From Hedera helix (taxonomy: Eukaryota > Streptophyta > Magnoliopsida > Apiales > Araliaceae), in assembly GCA_947179155.2 (NCBI GenBank), contig OX359266.1, positions 47,668,039 through 47,732,038 of the forward strand: a stretch of DNA of 64,000 bases. Reading direction: 5' to 3'. This document shows, in pieces, positions 22,224 through 33,760 of the stretch; positions within the stretch are counted from its first letter, which is position 1, and every line of letters begins with the position of its first letter. Below the pieces are notes generated by a model. It saw only the letters and a list, made by a program, of their open reading frames with translations. It was not told the DNA's origin and searched no databases. Position numbers and translations under genes: made by a program.

Positions 22224-23920
22224 TGATAGTGTTAAATTATACGATATTTTTATGCCATAATACTTAGTTTTTATATTTATTTTGTGCTTAAATGTTTAAT
22301 TATTTAGTTTATTTTGGTTTTAATAGGTTTTATAGGATTTTAGTTAATTTATGTTAATTTAGGTAATTTTATATTTCTTTTTATTTATGTGTTTTTATGT
22401 ATTTTTAGTATTTTAGGAGTTTTATTTATTATTATATGTTTATAGGATTTTTAGTATTTTTATATTATTTTTATTTATTTTTATATTTTATTTTGTAGGA
22501 AAATAAGCTTCGGGGGCAAATTTGTAAATTATGCAAAAGTCTAATGGCATTGTGGTAATTTCAGCAAAACCGGAGGGCAAAAGTGTAAATTTCGCAAAAG
22601 ACCGGTGGCAGAATCATAATTAAACCGAAAGCTGGGTCGCGCGCAATGCGCGCTCATAAAAGGGAGTAAAGAGACGACGTCGTTTAGAGGCGATAGCAGA
22701 TCAACAGCACCGAGGAAGAAACGGTGTCGTTTCAGAAGAAACCGGAACCCTCCGCGCATTGCGCTACAGCTCGCTGACGTCACCGGACGTGTTTCCGCGT
22801 TGACCGGTCAAAGCTGGCGGGTTAAGGGGCTGTTTGGCTTGCGCATTAATGCTGGAAACAGAATTAATTCGGGATTTTTTCTACTTTTTGATTCCAAATT
22901 GTATTTTAATTCCAACTAGGGTTAGGATAATAATTATTTTTCTTTTTCTTTTATTTTTAATTGTAAATCCTATTAGGGTTTGGACAAAGTAGAGGCCTAT
23001 AAATAGAGGGTCAATCTCTCATTATTGATAACAAGTTTTTGGGAGATCTTTCTCCTAATTTCTTGGAGAGAGCTTTTCAACTAGTGGGTATTATTTTTAT
23101 TATGTTTGACTAATTTTATTTTTCAGTTCCAAAGGGATGTTGAACCTTATTTTTAATTAATGTTCTAATTGATTTTTATTATATATTCCTTCATGCATGA
23201 GATTTATTTTGATGATCTGTTTTAATTGATTAGATGATATTTATTTGATTAATTTGATAACGGCCTGTTAGATTAATCAATAATTTATCATATGCTAGAT
23301 TAAGATTTGATATTAAGCAAACGATATTTTATCTGATCATAAGTAGCAATTAATAATATTTGATTGTGGACAAACTTTTGAATATTATTATGATTATCAA
23401 GATGGCAAGTTAAATGGTCCGCGATGTTGAGATTGTTGCTTAGAATAATCTAATTCTCTAATTTTTAATGCAACTGTTATATTAAATCTAGACTGATAGT
23501 TCTAGGTTGTATGATAGTTAGGGTCTTTTGTGAGCGATTGCTGCATTAGATTTATAATTTAAGGAGGATTTCGGGTAACTTGGCGATTGTCAGTTATCCA
23601 GGATTATTAATTTCAATTAAAGGAAAAGATAATAATAACTTGATTAATTTGTTGATTAAAAGAAGGGGATACTGAACTAAAGAACTGAAGTTTGTTTTAA
23701 TTGATTTTTCTCATTATTATTATTATTATTTAGTTTTATTTGTTTGAATTTTAATTAGTTAATTAATAATTTCAAAATCCCCCATTTAATTAGTTATTTT
23801 TGAAAACATTAAAATTTATTAAAACAATTCACTTTCTGTGGGTTCGACTCTTACTTTCACTACTACATTAATATTTTTCAAAAGTAAGATTTTATTTTGG
23901 GGTGCTTGCGACATCATCCA
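22224..23920 (+). repeat. 3' LTR of the gypsy derivative
   Basis: It is preceded by the polypurine tract and ends CATCATCCA just before the CTTAG duplication. Confidence 0.9.
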
Positions 23921-23925
23921 CTTAG

Positions 23926-25008
23926 ATATGTTATTATCATTTTTAGTTATTTGCAATGTTCTTGTAATAGGAGTGAGAATATATAAGTTATCCAATAATA
24001 TACCATCACAAACAAAAGTAGAAATTTTCTTACAACAACTTTATTATTAAAAACCACGCAGTACCCTTGTTTAAATGCACAAGAAACCGAAATTAAATTC
24101 CTATGAGCGTTTGGTTTGTAAAGTACATTATTCAAATATGAACTCCTATCACTAGAAAATTGTAAATGAACAATTTTTACTACTGCTGCTGCAACTGTTG
24201 TATAATGTTCCCTTTACTTAGCCTTTCGGTCTCCTAGAACCCCTGTAAATTTTATTACAAATATGATTAGTGGCTCTGGAATCTATGCACCAGGATCCAG
24301 TAGAAAACGCCAATAAACATGATTCAACTAATAAAGTTTGAAAGTTACTATTGTTTTTCATTTTCTCAAGGTATGCTGAGTAATTATGCTTTCAGTGTCC
24401 CTTTTCACCACAGTGAAAGCATTTCCCTTTGGATTTCACCTCACATTGACCCTGTTTCTTTCCAACTTTTCTAGTACCATTAAACTTTGCATTATTTTCT
24501 TCTTGTTTGGTTTTTTTTTTTTACTGACCTAAGCCTTAGCAACCTTAGTTTCAACTACATGGACAACTCATTTGGGTACTAGAATATCTTGAGCCGACTA
24601 AAGCTGTTTCATTAACTCAATGAGAGTATAATAATATTGGCCTATATTGTAGTTAACCTTGAAATTTTAAAAATTAACCGACAATGACTGTAGCAACATG
24701 TCAACTTATGTATCTGCATCGACATCTGCCCCGAGGACCTCCAGTTCATTAAAGTAAGATATAAACTTGAAAAATGCTCACCCATTGGAGTTTCTTCAGT
24801 CATTTTTTCTTCCATAAGAGACTTCATTACACTCTGCCTTATGGTGCAAGTATGCTCACCAAATATACCATACAAAGATTCTATAATGGCATTAGCAGTT
24901 GGAACAACCATATGTTGATGCTGCAAAATATTAGCTAAATAACCCAAGATGTAACATTTAGCCATCTCATCAGCCTTTATCCATTTTGCGTGTGCTTCTT
25001 TAATAACA
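23926..25008 (-). pseudogene. Copia gag C-terminus, zinc knuckle and protease region
   Basis: Minus-strand reading gives the pre-integrase lead-in YKPNAHRNLISVS (about 24115-24075) and a zinc knuckle CFHCGEKGH followed by a TGA where Trp is usual (about 24413-24388). A gag segment of about 107 codons (24965-24642) includes ESLYGIFGEHT. It is cut at 25008 by the nested solo LTR and continues at 27741. Confidence 0.8.
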
Positions 25009-27735
25009 TGTAAGACCCCGAAATTTATGAAATATAAAAATTAATTTTTCTTCATATATATTTTTCCTGAAACAGTAAGTGGTTAAATTAACGAAATTGA
25101 AAGTTAAGGATGTTATGTGTAAATTTTATTTTGACGGACAATATTCGTTTTGTCGGGGAATATTCGTTTTGTCGGGGAATATTCGGGCCGTACGACGGCG
25201 CCGAAATAACAAATTATTTGTGGACCCCACAACGGAATATTTGTCGGATATAGAAAACGACAGAAGTAACCTTTTTAATAAAAATAGTCAACGGTGTTAA
25301 CTGTTAAAATACCGGTGATAAAAGAATAGTAGCATACGGTAATTTATGGTATTTTACTGTAGCATGCGGTACTCTACAGTAGCACACGGTATTGCACAGT
25401 GTCTCATATTATTGACACCGTAACTGTTACGCATCATTTCATCGATAATTGTCACTGCATAATATTTTATATTATCAATTCAATTATTGTTACTACACAG
25501 TATTTTGCATTATTGATTTAATAATTGTCATTACACTGTATTTTATATCATTGAGTCAATAATTGTTGCTGCACTGTTTTTAAAATTATTGAACCTAATA
25601 ATTGTCACAGTAGCAAATACACTATAATTTATATTATTAAATTAATAAAAATATGTAACGTGTTTCTTACATTATTGTGGTAACATTATTTTATATGTTG
25701 GACTCACAGGAAGAATAAATAAATAAATAAATAAAAAATAAAAAAAAAATTAATTTTACTATTTGAAATAGTGACGTGAATAGTGACGTGAATAGTAACG
25801 TGAATAGTAAGTGAATAGTAAGAAACATGTGGACCCATTGGTGGGGCCCACATGAGTTGGTGAAGTTGAAATTGAAGAAATTTTGCGCAGAAAGAAGAAA
25901 AAAAAAAAACGTGGGCTGCGCGTTGCCTCTGCTGAATTTTTTTCTGTTCACCTACCATGCATAGTAACTTATTTTCTCCTATAAATAGCTTGCTGAACTG
26001 AATAGAAAAATCACACCTAAAACATAAAATTTTTCTATAAGAATTTTATGAGTTTTCTCTGAGAATAGTAAGGCTATTTTGAGTGTTTGAAAGCCAAAAG
26101 GAGTGCAGGAATTTTTCAAGTAAGTCTTTTATTAAAGAGTAGTAATTTTATAAATTCCTATTTTTCACGGTATTCACAAATCTTCCTTTAGAAGACTCTT
26201 CTTTGAGAAGATTCATTTTTAAAAGCTTTCTTTGGAAGATTTATTTTGGAATATTATTTTTAAAACTATTTTAAAGTTGGTATTTTATACTACAAAAATT
26301 ATGTTAAATATATATAATTTTGATAGTTCATAATATATGAGTTATCATACACTTTGAAGTTTACATGTTGTAATTACTAATTTTATTATAAATATATAGG
26401 TTGATCAATCTCATTTAAATCAATATCCAGTCACGTGTTAAGGTAAGAAATGTCATTTTTTTACACTCTTGAACTTGCTACGGTAAGGGATATTATTTTC
26501 TTTCATACTCCTGAATCGAAACTTATTATGGAACTATTGCTTCTATAATTCCTGAAAATATTATATGTTCCATAATAGTTGAACTTCATTATTTCAACTG
26601 AACCTTCCTATTTTCTGAATCTTTCTATTGAACTGTAACCGTTATTCTGAACTGAGAATCTTGAATAACATTTTTAAATTTCACTCCACATCATGTTGAC
26701 AATTTGGACATTATTTGAATCTGCACAAAGTAAACTTCCGATACTTATTGTTTATCATGTTCTTCTGTTCATCATTTGTATCACTGTTATTTGTATTAAT
26801 CATCAAGAATCAAACTGTTGTGAATATCTGTGGCCGGGGGCACAGATGTGATATAATTGTTGAACAGATGATAGGTTAAAGGCGATATACTAGGTTAAAG
26901 GCGATACATCTGTTCGGTGTCTTTTATGGCACGTGGTGAATGTTCTCTTTGGCCCGTAGTGCAAAGATGAACTGTTGATTGGTATGATTATGACCAAAGG
27001 CTGAATCTGGTATAATCATGACCGTTGGTGTTATATTGAATGTCTTTGGCCCGTAGTGCAAAGATGAACTGTTGATTGGTATGATTATGACCAAAGGCTG
27101 AATCTGGTATAATCATGACCGTTGGTGTTATATTGAATGTCTTTGGCCCGTAGTGCAAAGATGAACTGTTGATCTGCATGATTATGATCAGGAACTGTGA
27201 ATTTTTATTATCATGACTAATGGTATTTCAGATGATAAAAGTTGATGATATTTTTACAAAAAAGAGAAGCGAGTGGACATTATAGTCTGCATTATTCTTC
27301 TAATAGATTGATCATTCCGCTGCTATTATTGATCTGAACGTTGTTTAAGAATTTAACTACAGTTTTTGATATAAATCTTGTAGTCTATTGTATTCTATCA
27401 AGAACTCAACTGTTGAAGGCTAATGATAATTTATTCGTCATTATCTTAGTCATGATATTTCTTACTGGGCTATTTGAGCTCACCCTTTTGTTCCATTATT
27501 TTTCAACAGGATATGAGAACGTAGCTGGGTCTAGCCGGGGAATGGAGTGAGAGTCCGAGGGATATCTATTATAGTCTTCACGTGTTGTAAAATAGTGTGG
27601 CAATAATAGTGAAGACTTAGTTGTGTATTATTATACACGGTATTGTTGTACGTTGTGCCTTGTTGTAATAATTTTGTTGTAGTCTTTTGACGACTCAAGT
27701 TTGGGCTGTGTGGGCCTAGATTTGGGGGCGTCACA
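25009..27735 (+). mobile_element. Nested gypsy-type solo LTR, copy B
   Basis: A 2,727-bp insertion is flanked by TAACA (25004-25008 and 27736-27740). It begins TGTAAGACCCCGAA and ends GGGGGCGTCACA, and is homologous to 5673-8611 in the opposite orientation. A TATA box (TATAAATAG) lies at 25980-25988. It lacks the 73-bp array of copy A but has a 97-bp unit repeated at 26953, 27050 and 27147. It interrupts the Copia gag. Confidence 0.85.
26940..27180. repeat. 97-bp tandem repeat inside solo LTR copy B
   Basis: The marker CCCGTAGTGCAAAGATGAAC recurs at 26953, 27050 and 27147. Copy A has no equivalent three-unit array, only diverged related words near 6240-6365. Confidence 0.82.
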
Positions 27736-27740
27736 TAACA

Positions 27741-27904
27741 CGTGGAGCATTAGCTGCAAGTGTCTCAAGGTAGGGTTCAGTAAACACAAATTTATAATCT
27801 TGAGCAATAAGAACAATATCCAAGTTCCTTTTTCAATCAACATAATTGGGGCCAGTCAATTGGTTCTCTTTTAGAATAATTGAGATTGAGTTGAATGTAG
27901 ACAT
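27741..27904 (-). pseudogene. Copia gag N-terminus
   Basis: Minus-strand reading from ATG at 27904 gives MSTFNSISIILKENQLTGPN, then YVD followed by a TGA stop where the family has Trp, then RNLDIVLIAQDYK. This is the conserved start of Copia gag. The frame continues to the edge of the solo LTR. Confidence 0.85.
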
Positions 27905-29038
27905 GATATCTAAAAATAAAAACATACATACATCATTCATATGGTCATAATTAAGTAAAATAACACATTATTTAAATAGTCCAATAATATAGGTAGCTTA
28001 ATTTTACTAAATAATGTCTATTCGTAGGGAAAAATAATTATTTTAAACTTTATATTATTTTCTTTTCTAGTTAACTCTTTAACAATGAAAATAATATACC
28101 TATATTTTATCTTTTAAGCCTTTAAGAGTTTAATAAAATTTAAGCGTATACCATTATATTAGACTTTATAAAATATTTATAACTCAAAATATATCTCCGT
28201 AAAAAAAGTATATTTATACTAATATTTTAATAAACTTGTATCTCTTAAAGATATTTATACTTATTCTCTTGATTACAATTTTTTTCATAGAAAATATATT
28301 AGTTAACATAACTATAGATATATAATAGAGGTTGTGCGATTATATCCCTCTCCCACTTAATTTTTTAATTATTTTATTCACATATCATTTATGAAATAAA
28401 ATATTTCACATAAGATAAATATTGAAAATTAGATAATTTGAAAGTTCGTTACATCCAGCCCAATGGTCCTATAAATTAATAAAAAAATTAATTAAAAAAA
28501 TTTCACCTGAAAATTACTGCCAGCACCGTAAAACACGAACACTGTATTCTCCATAACTCCATGTCTATTTTGGATTCTGAAAAACTCCATATCCATCTTC
28601 TTCAACAACTTAAAAATTATTAACGCAACGAATTACGTATAGGTCATATACTTCATACAAAGTGTACATCCAATATATGTATAATTACATCAATTAAACC
28701 TATATTTATAAAGAGTTTACATGTCATCTAAACTGCAAGAAAAATTAAATAACTCACAACAGAAGTTTTACATCCCAAAAATTAAAATCACAAATATTTT
28801 AATTAATACATACATTCATACTAACCATGAGAGTATATATCATTCAATTCTGCAAAACAGAAGTTAGAATACTAATCCATCCAACTATTTACGATAAAGA
28901 ATACTTTAATACATCTCATGCATACTTTAATTTCATAACAAAAAGGGCATAGTATAATATTAAAATCCTAAATCAGCAGATTTCGAATATTCATGTTATT
29001 CATATAAAAGTATTAAGATGGCCCTTGATACCAATTGT
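27905..29038 (-). other. Copia 5' untranslated leader and primer site
   Basis: About 1.1 kb of AT-rich leader lies between gag and the 5' LTR. The primer site is at about 29020-29035 on the minus strand. No coding potential is seen. Confidence 0.7.
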
Positions 29039-30297
29039 TGGAAAAAATCTCCGAAAAAATAGTTTTAGTTTTTTTTTAATAAAACGAGATCATCTTTAAT
29101 ATTTTATACAAAACAATAATTATATATATATCATGTATCTAGAGTAAGAATTGTTACTTAGTGCTTGTTTGGATCGCTTAAATCTTCAAATAATCTTTAT
29201 TAACCTCAAGATCTTCCTTCCTATGATGTTATGCTGAATCTGGAGTGTGGTCTCCAAAACAGTCTTCTGAAAAAAAAAATTTTTACATGTTTTTCCTAAA
29301 AAGAGAGGGAGAGAGAATACGTTATTTGGCCTTTACTCTTATTTGGAATAAAACCTACCTCCCACGTATCTGATCAATGATATATATTGATCCTTATCTC
29401 TCTTATCATATTAGGCTAGGATGATATTATTATCTAATAATAATATACAAAATAAATATTAATTATGACTAATTCCACTAAATAATATTAATTGCACTTC
29501 AGTCCAGGAATTAATTAAAACAAACCATTTACTAATAAACTGTAAATATTTTCTCTATAAATATATATAAATATTTTAGAATTAAATATAATCCCAATAT
29601 ATTTAAATTAATTTCATAAGTCCATAATTTATCTTCATTTGATCATAAATTGATTTAACAATTAAATCAATCATTTAAATAATAAATATTAAAAGACTTG
29701 GTTAAGATTCTATGATTAATAATAAATTATCTTATAAAAAATCTTATAGATGTTTTGACAATAATAATATTCCTAATATTAATTAATATTCTGAGGTATT
29801 AATTAACACAATGTAGTTTCACTCGTTGGAATATTAAATTAATATATATAATAATATCAAGCCCATTATTATTTCAAAATTAAGAAAAATTCACAAATTA
29901 GTATTTATGTGAAAATATTTTATAAATAAAATATTATCACATGATCTATTTAATGTACACCGTTAATGCACTAGTACTTTAATTAGAAGTTTAATTTTCA
30001 TAATTAAGATAAATCATCTCTATTAAAGCACTATAACTTACATGATAATGTCTTCAAATTATCATAGGCTATAAATTATTATATCTTTATTTATATATAT
30101 TACATAAGATTTATATCTTCTGTGTATAATACTTATTTATACACATAAATCATAATATATATAAATTTGGAGATTTATGTAATAAAAAAATAAACGATCA
30201 TTTAATGAATGATGAATGATATATTTTTATTAATAAATAAATGTCCAACATAAATAAACATTAGATAAATAAGATTTTTTATAGAAAAAATCCAATA
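29039..30297 (-). repeat. 5' LTR of the Copia element
   Basis: It starts TGGAAAAAATC and ends TCCAATA in window orientation, flanked on the right by GTTGT. It carries TA-rich stretches shared with 14236-15515. Confidence 0.88.
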
Positions 30298-30302
30298 GTT
30301 GT

Positions 30303-30829
30303 GAGATCTTTTTGTGCTCCCCTCATTATTTTAATCTTTTGCACAACTTGAAGTTCAATGTATTCTTAGATTTTGAAATCAGAAGATCAAAAATAGCGTT
30401 GTGCATAGTTGTCAATGTTGTGGGGGCTTGTGTAGGTTTAACAATTACATAACTAGAACTATATTTGTTTATAAAAAATATATTTGGGATTTGATTATTT
30501 ATATTAATGTAACACTCTTTTGGACTATTTTATCCTATGATGGGAGATTAATAGTTCTATGGACTATTTTTTAAAATTATTTTTAAGGCTATTTAAGTAG
30601 GATTATATAAAATTTGGGATTAATAGTCCCTTTCATTTTAAGCTATTAAATAATTTTATGGAACTAATAGTCCAACATTAAGAGATTAATAATCCCTTAT
30701 TAATAGATTAAATAGTGCAAAGTGGTATTAGATTAAGGTAAATAGTTAAATCTCAGATATGTTTTTTGCAATTTGAAGCACGTCTATGCTCCATGGGAAC
30801 TTGGTACTACAATGTTGTGAAGGACACAA
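30303..30829 (-). other. 3' flank of the CKX gene
   Basis: This is AT-rich sequence between the stop codon and the Copia element. Its distal part matches 1-110 of the pseudogene flank, so the duplicated unit extended past the 3' end. The probable 3' UTR lies here, with no clear single polyadenylation signal. Confidence 0.6.
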
Positions 30830-33317
30830 TCACAAAAAGGGTGTTGCTTTTCGGAAGATTTTCTGACCAGGAGCTAGAATTGCCAAGGGGTCATAGGTGG
30901 ATTTCCTCCGGCTGAAGACCTCCCACTGAGTGCCAAAGTGAGCTTTCCACTCGTCCGGAGTGTTGTAGTGGGGTAAATATTGCTTCACCCCGAGATGATC
31001 CGAATCACAGAAATCCAAAATTCTTTTGTTTTGGGTTAAAACATGCTCCAACCCATCTGTTCCTATGGAAGATGGCATTGCAGAGGATAGGAATGCCACT
31101 AGGTAGAAAAGATCTTCCCCTGGGGTTACCATGGAAGTTTTATTGTTCCACCTAATATGCAAAAATGAGTACAAGTATCAGGTTAAGAACATTGAATATT
31201 TGAACATTAAGGAGTTGTTTAATTAGTGAACTAGTACCTCGATTTGTTTACTGGGTATATGAGTATAGGACCATTGCTGGTGTCTGTAAGGATATTTCCA
31301 AAAACTTCTTGGGCAAAGTCATGAATTCTGCTTTTAGGAACGAGAAGATTTAGCCATGGGTGAGGAACATCCCACAAGCCCATTTCTCTAAGTTTTATCT
31401 CAAACACGTGTACTCTATCAAGGAATTCCACGTATGAGACTTCTGACAGGAAGAGAGTAGACTGAATAAAACTCAATTCTGATAACAAGCTGTCGATTTT
31501 CTGTATAGTATAAATCAGGTGTCAGTAGTACAGAACATTGGATGGAGTCATTAGGGGCATGATATGAGACTTTGTTAGCTCACCTGGTTTGTGATACCAC
31601 TCTCTTCTGGGTTGAAGTATTTGGCAATTTCAAGACAGTAGAGAGTTTTCCCTTCAGAATCGAATTGGCTCGCTTGAAGCGGTTCCTTGGGACTGAAAGA
31701 AGTTCTCCAATTGTTTAGTAGACCAGTTCTGTTTATAATGACTAATCCTTCAACATAGTCGAAAGAATTTTCGGATGATATTAGATGCTCTTGGTCTTTG
31801 CAAAATATGCTGAAATCTGAATAAAGCATTCTAATCCATTTGACCTGCAAAATGATGGATTCAGTTCTATTCTGATACTTCTTGTTAATACTTAATGCAT
31901 TGTTGGCACAGGACTTTAAAATGAAAATAAAAACATATCTTACCCTCCTTGGTGCTGGTTCAAGAGAGATTCTTGCCCTTGTGATAATGCCGAATTGTCC
32001 TAATCCTCCAAGAACACCATAAAAGAGATCTGAGTTTTGCTTCTTTGTACAGGTCACTACCTCACCGGTTCCTGCACTTAATTAAAAGTACCAGTTATTG
32101 TTCTGGTATATTTGGGAGGCCGTTCAAAGGCTTAGTATAGAATCTTTTGGTTGGTTACACAGATTAGAAAAAAGAGAGGCCTTTCAAAGGCTCTACTATA
32201 GAACTAGCTAAATACAAGTTGGTTTATCAAGTACTTCATCCATTCCAAAATTGGAGATACATTCCCACTTTAGCTCGTTCAAAAAAATAAAAGAGATATA
32301 TTTATATTTTAAGATTATAAAGTTGCATGATTTTCTAATTTACTATTATTTTTTTACTATAATTTTTAGTATCACACCCACCGTTACTAAATTATTGGCT
32401 AATATATAGTTTGATGTATTTTTAGAATTTGAAAAAATTTAGTTATCCTTAAAATACGTCATTTTTTAAATATATATCTAATTTTGAAATGGAGGGAGTG
32501 TCTTTCTAGGTAACTTGGGCCCGACTGAAAATGGTAATTATCAAAACACCCTTGCTCAAGCAAGTTATCTCAGTATGCCTACATGTAATGTGGTATGAGG
32601 TTCAGCCGTACAATTTCTGTACATGTAAGGAACAAGACTGATATGCAGAAATGTACCTGTAACAACCTCAAGCTGGTACACATTATTAATCTGAGGTCCA
32701 TGCCGGAAAGCTTGCCCACTGATTCCGGCATTTGATAGAGTTCCCCCAACAGTGAGGTGAAGATAGTCTGTCCAAGATTTCGGTGCAAGCCCATGTTTAA
32801 GACTCTCATGCAGAATATTTATCCACAGCTCACCACCAGACACATCCACATAAGCGAACTCTCTAGTGTGAAAGCACATTTCTTGTTTCCCAAGCGATTC
32901 CATGTTTATAACCAGTCCTTGGTGGGCTTGTGATTGACCTTCAAGGGAGTGTCCATGCCCTCTGGCAGCAACAGTGAGTGCACAAGTAGTACCCAACTCA
33001 TAAATATGCTTCACGATGGAGGATATATCATGAACTGATTTTGGGTGCAGAACTGCTGCTGGCAAGAAATGGTATCTATTTCCGAAGTCCTTGGCTGCAT
33101 GGTGAATGTTGTTGAAGCAAATATGCCCATCAAGACTAAGTTCTTTCAGTGATGATGGTAGACTTGTTAACTCCGAGTGAGGAGAAACTGTTGGGGTAAC
33201 TGAAGGAAGTTTAGAACAAAAATCATCTCCATTAAGACTACAACTTAATAACAGGGCCATAAGAAACCTACTGACCATGTCATTTTGTTTGAACAAACCA
33301 TGTGCTGGTGAGTTCAT
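30830..33317 (-). CDS. CKX: Cytokinin oxidase/dehydrogenase (CKX1/CKX6 clade)
   Basis: This enzyme irreversibly degrades cytokinins by oxidising the N6 side chain with FAD. Five exons: 33317-32657, 32071-31944, 31844-31584, 31500-31238 and 31151-30830. All have GT-AG borders and consistent phases, giving 1,635 bp and 544 residues, the usual size. Residues about 16-28 are hydrophobic, fitting a signal peptide or membrane anchor for the secretory pathway. The FAD-linkage motif RGHGHS (about 119-124; flavin-bound His123), the active-site Asp184 in SWTDYLHLTVGG, GGLGQFGIITRARISLEP (242-259), PHPWLN (396-401) and the C-terminal YLPHY and LAPGQKIF are all intact. The text resembles Arabidopsis CKX1 and CKX6; the short C-terminus favours CKX6, though this is from memory. 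Met14 is an alternative start. A decayed tandem copy lies to the left. Confidence 0.96.
32234..32498. mobile_element. Stowaway-like MITE in CKX intron 1
   Basis: This 265-bp element has terminal inverted repeats of about 27 bp: CTTCATCCATTCCAAAATT on the left, and CTCCCTCCATTTCAAAATT as the complement of the right end. The left flank is TA and the right is TG, consistent with a decayed TA duplication. It makes up nearly half of the 585-bp intron. Confidence 0.8.
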
Positions 33318-33460
33318 TTTCCTCTAATTTTCAAAGATACTTTCCGCGGGGTGGGGTGGGAGTGAGAGAGAGAGAAAGAGAGAGAAAGAGAGAGATGGAG
33401 CCTATGAAATGAAGTGTATATAAGAATATATATATATATATATATATAGGGGAGCTAGCA
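33318..33460 (-). promoter_or_regulatory. CKX: Probable CKX core promoter and 5' leader
   Basis: On the minus strand a TA run (33427-33449) is followed by CTTATATACACTTC (about 33421-33408), which could serve as a TATA element. A CT-rich leader ((CT)n, about 33396-33363) comes next, then the start codon. Such CT runs are common in plant 5' leaders. The transcription start is a guess near 33390. Confidence 0.35.
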
Positions 33461-33530
33461 CATGAAAATTTCTTATAGTGCTATATACTGTACAATGTTT
33501 TGAGGATTTTCTTTTGGTTCTTCTTTCTAT

Positions 33531-33760
33531 GTTTGGATTGGAGGAATGAAAGTGAGAATGGAATGACTCATATCTTATGGAATAAAAAAAATTGTGTTTG
33601 GTTGCTACATTGAAATGGAATGAACTATTTTTATTCATTCTAAATTTATGAATTTTATTTCTTGAGTGAGAATATGGAATGACACATACCAGCTGGAATA
33701 GAATAAATCATTCAACTCTCCATTCCATTCCTTTACCCATTCCATTCATTCAATCCAAAC
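33531..33760. mobile_element. MITE upstream of CKX, copy 1
   Basis: This 230-bp element has termini GTTTGGATTG and CAATCCAAAC and is rich in GGAATGA/TCATTCC words. A TA lies at both sides. It is related to 36169-36399. It starts about 215 bp upstream of the CKX start codon. Confidence 0.72.

Larger units (their letters stand above)
18039..23920 (+). mobile_element. Deletion-derivative Athila/Tat-type gypsy element
   Basis: A 5,882-bp insertion is flanked by CTTAG (18034-18038 and 23921-23925). LTRs are 18039-19750 (1,712 bp) and 22224-23920 (1,697 bp), both beginning TGATAG, with a TATA box (TATAAATA) at 18831 and 22998. The primer site TGGCGTCGTTGCCGG at 19756-19770 matches the tRNA-Asp type used by Athila/Tat elements with one mismatch. 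The polypurine tract is AAGTGTGGGGGTAT (about 22209-22223). The 2.47-kb interior keeps only the middle of gag and a 3' region with GCTGCTTGGGAGGCAACCC. Protease, RT and integrase are absent. It lies within the pre-integrase region of the Copia element. Confidence 0.88.
14236..30297 (-). mobile_element. Decayed Ty1/Copia retrotransposon with nested insertions
   Basis: A 16,062-bp interval is flanked by GTTGT (14231-14235 and 30298-30302). LTRs are 14236-15515 (1,280 bp) and 29039-30297 (1,259 bp). On the minus strand they read TATTG...CA, a non-canonical start. The primer site just inside the 5' LTR reads TGGTATCAAGGGCC on the minus strand, close to the initiator-Met tRNA type. Domain order on the minus strand is gag, zinc knuckle, pre-integrase, integrase, reverse transcriptase, RNase H, which is the Copia order. 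Removing the two nested elements leaves about 7.4 kb. LTRs differ by roughly a tenth of positions plus indels, and the coding region has stops and frameshifts, so it is old and inactive. Confidence 0.9.

Noticed and set aside
14236..30297. Autonomous, active Copia element
   Set aside because: Stops in gag, replaced RNase H residues, frameshifts, diverged LTRs and two large nested insertions.
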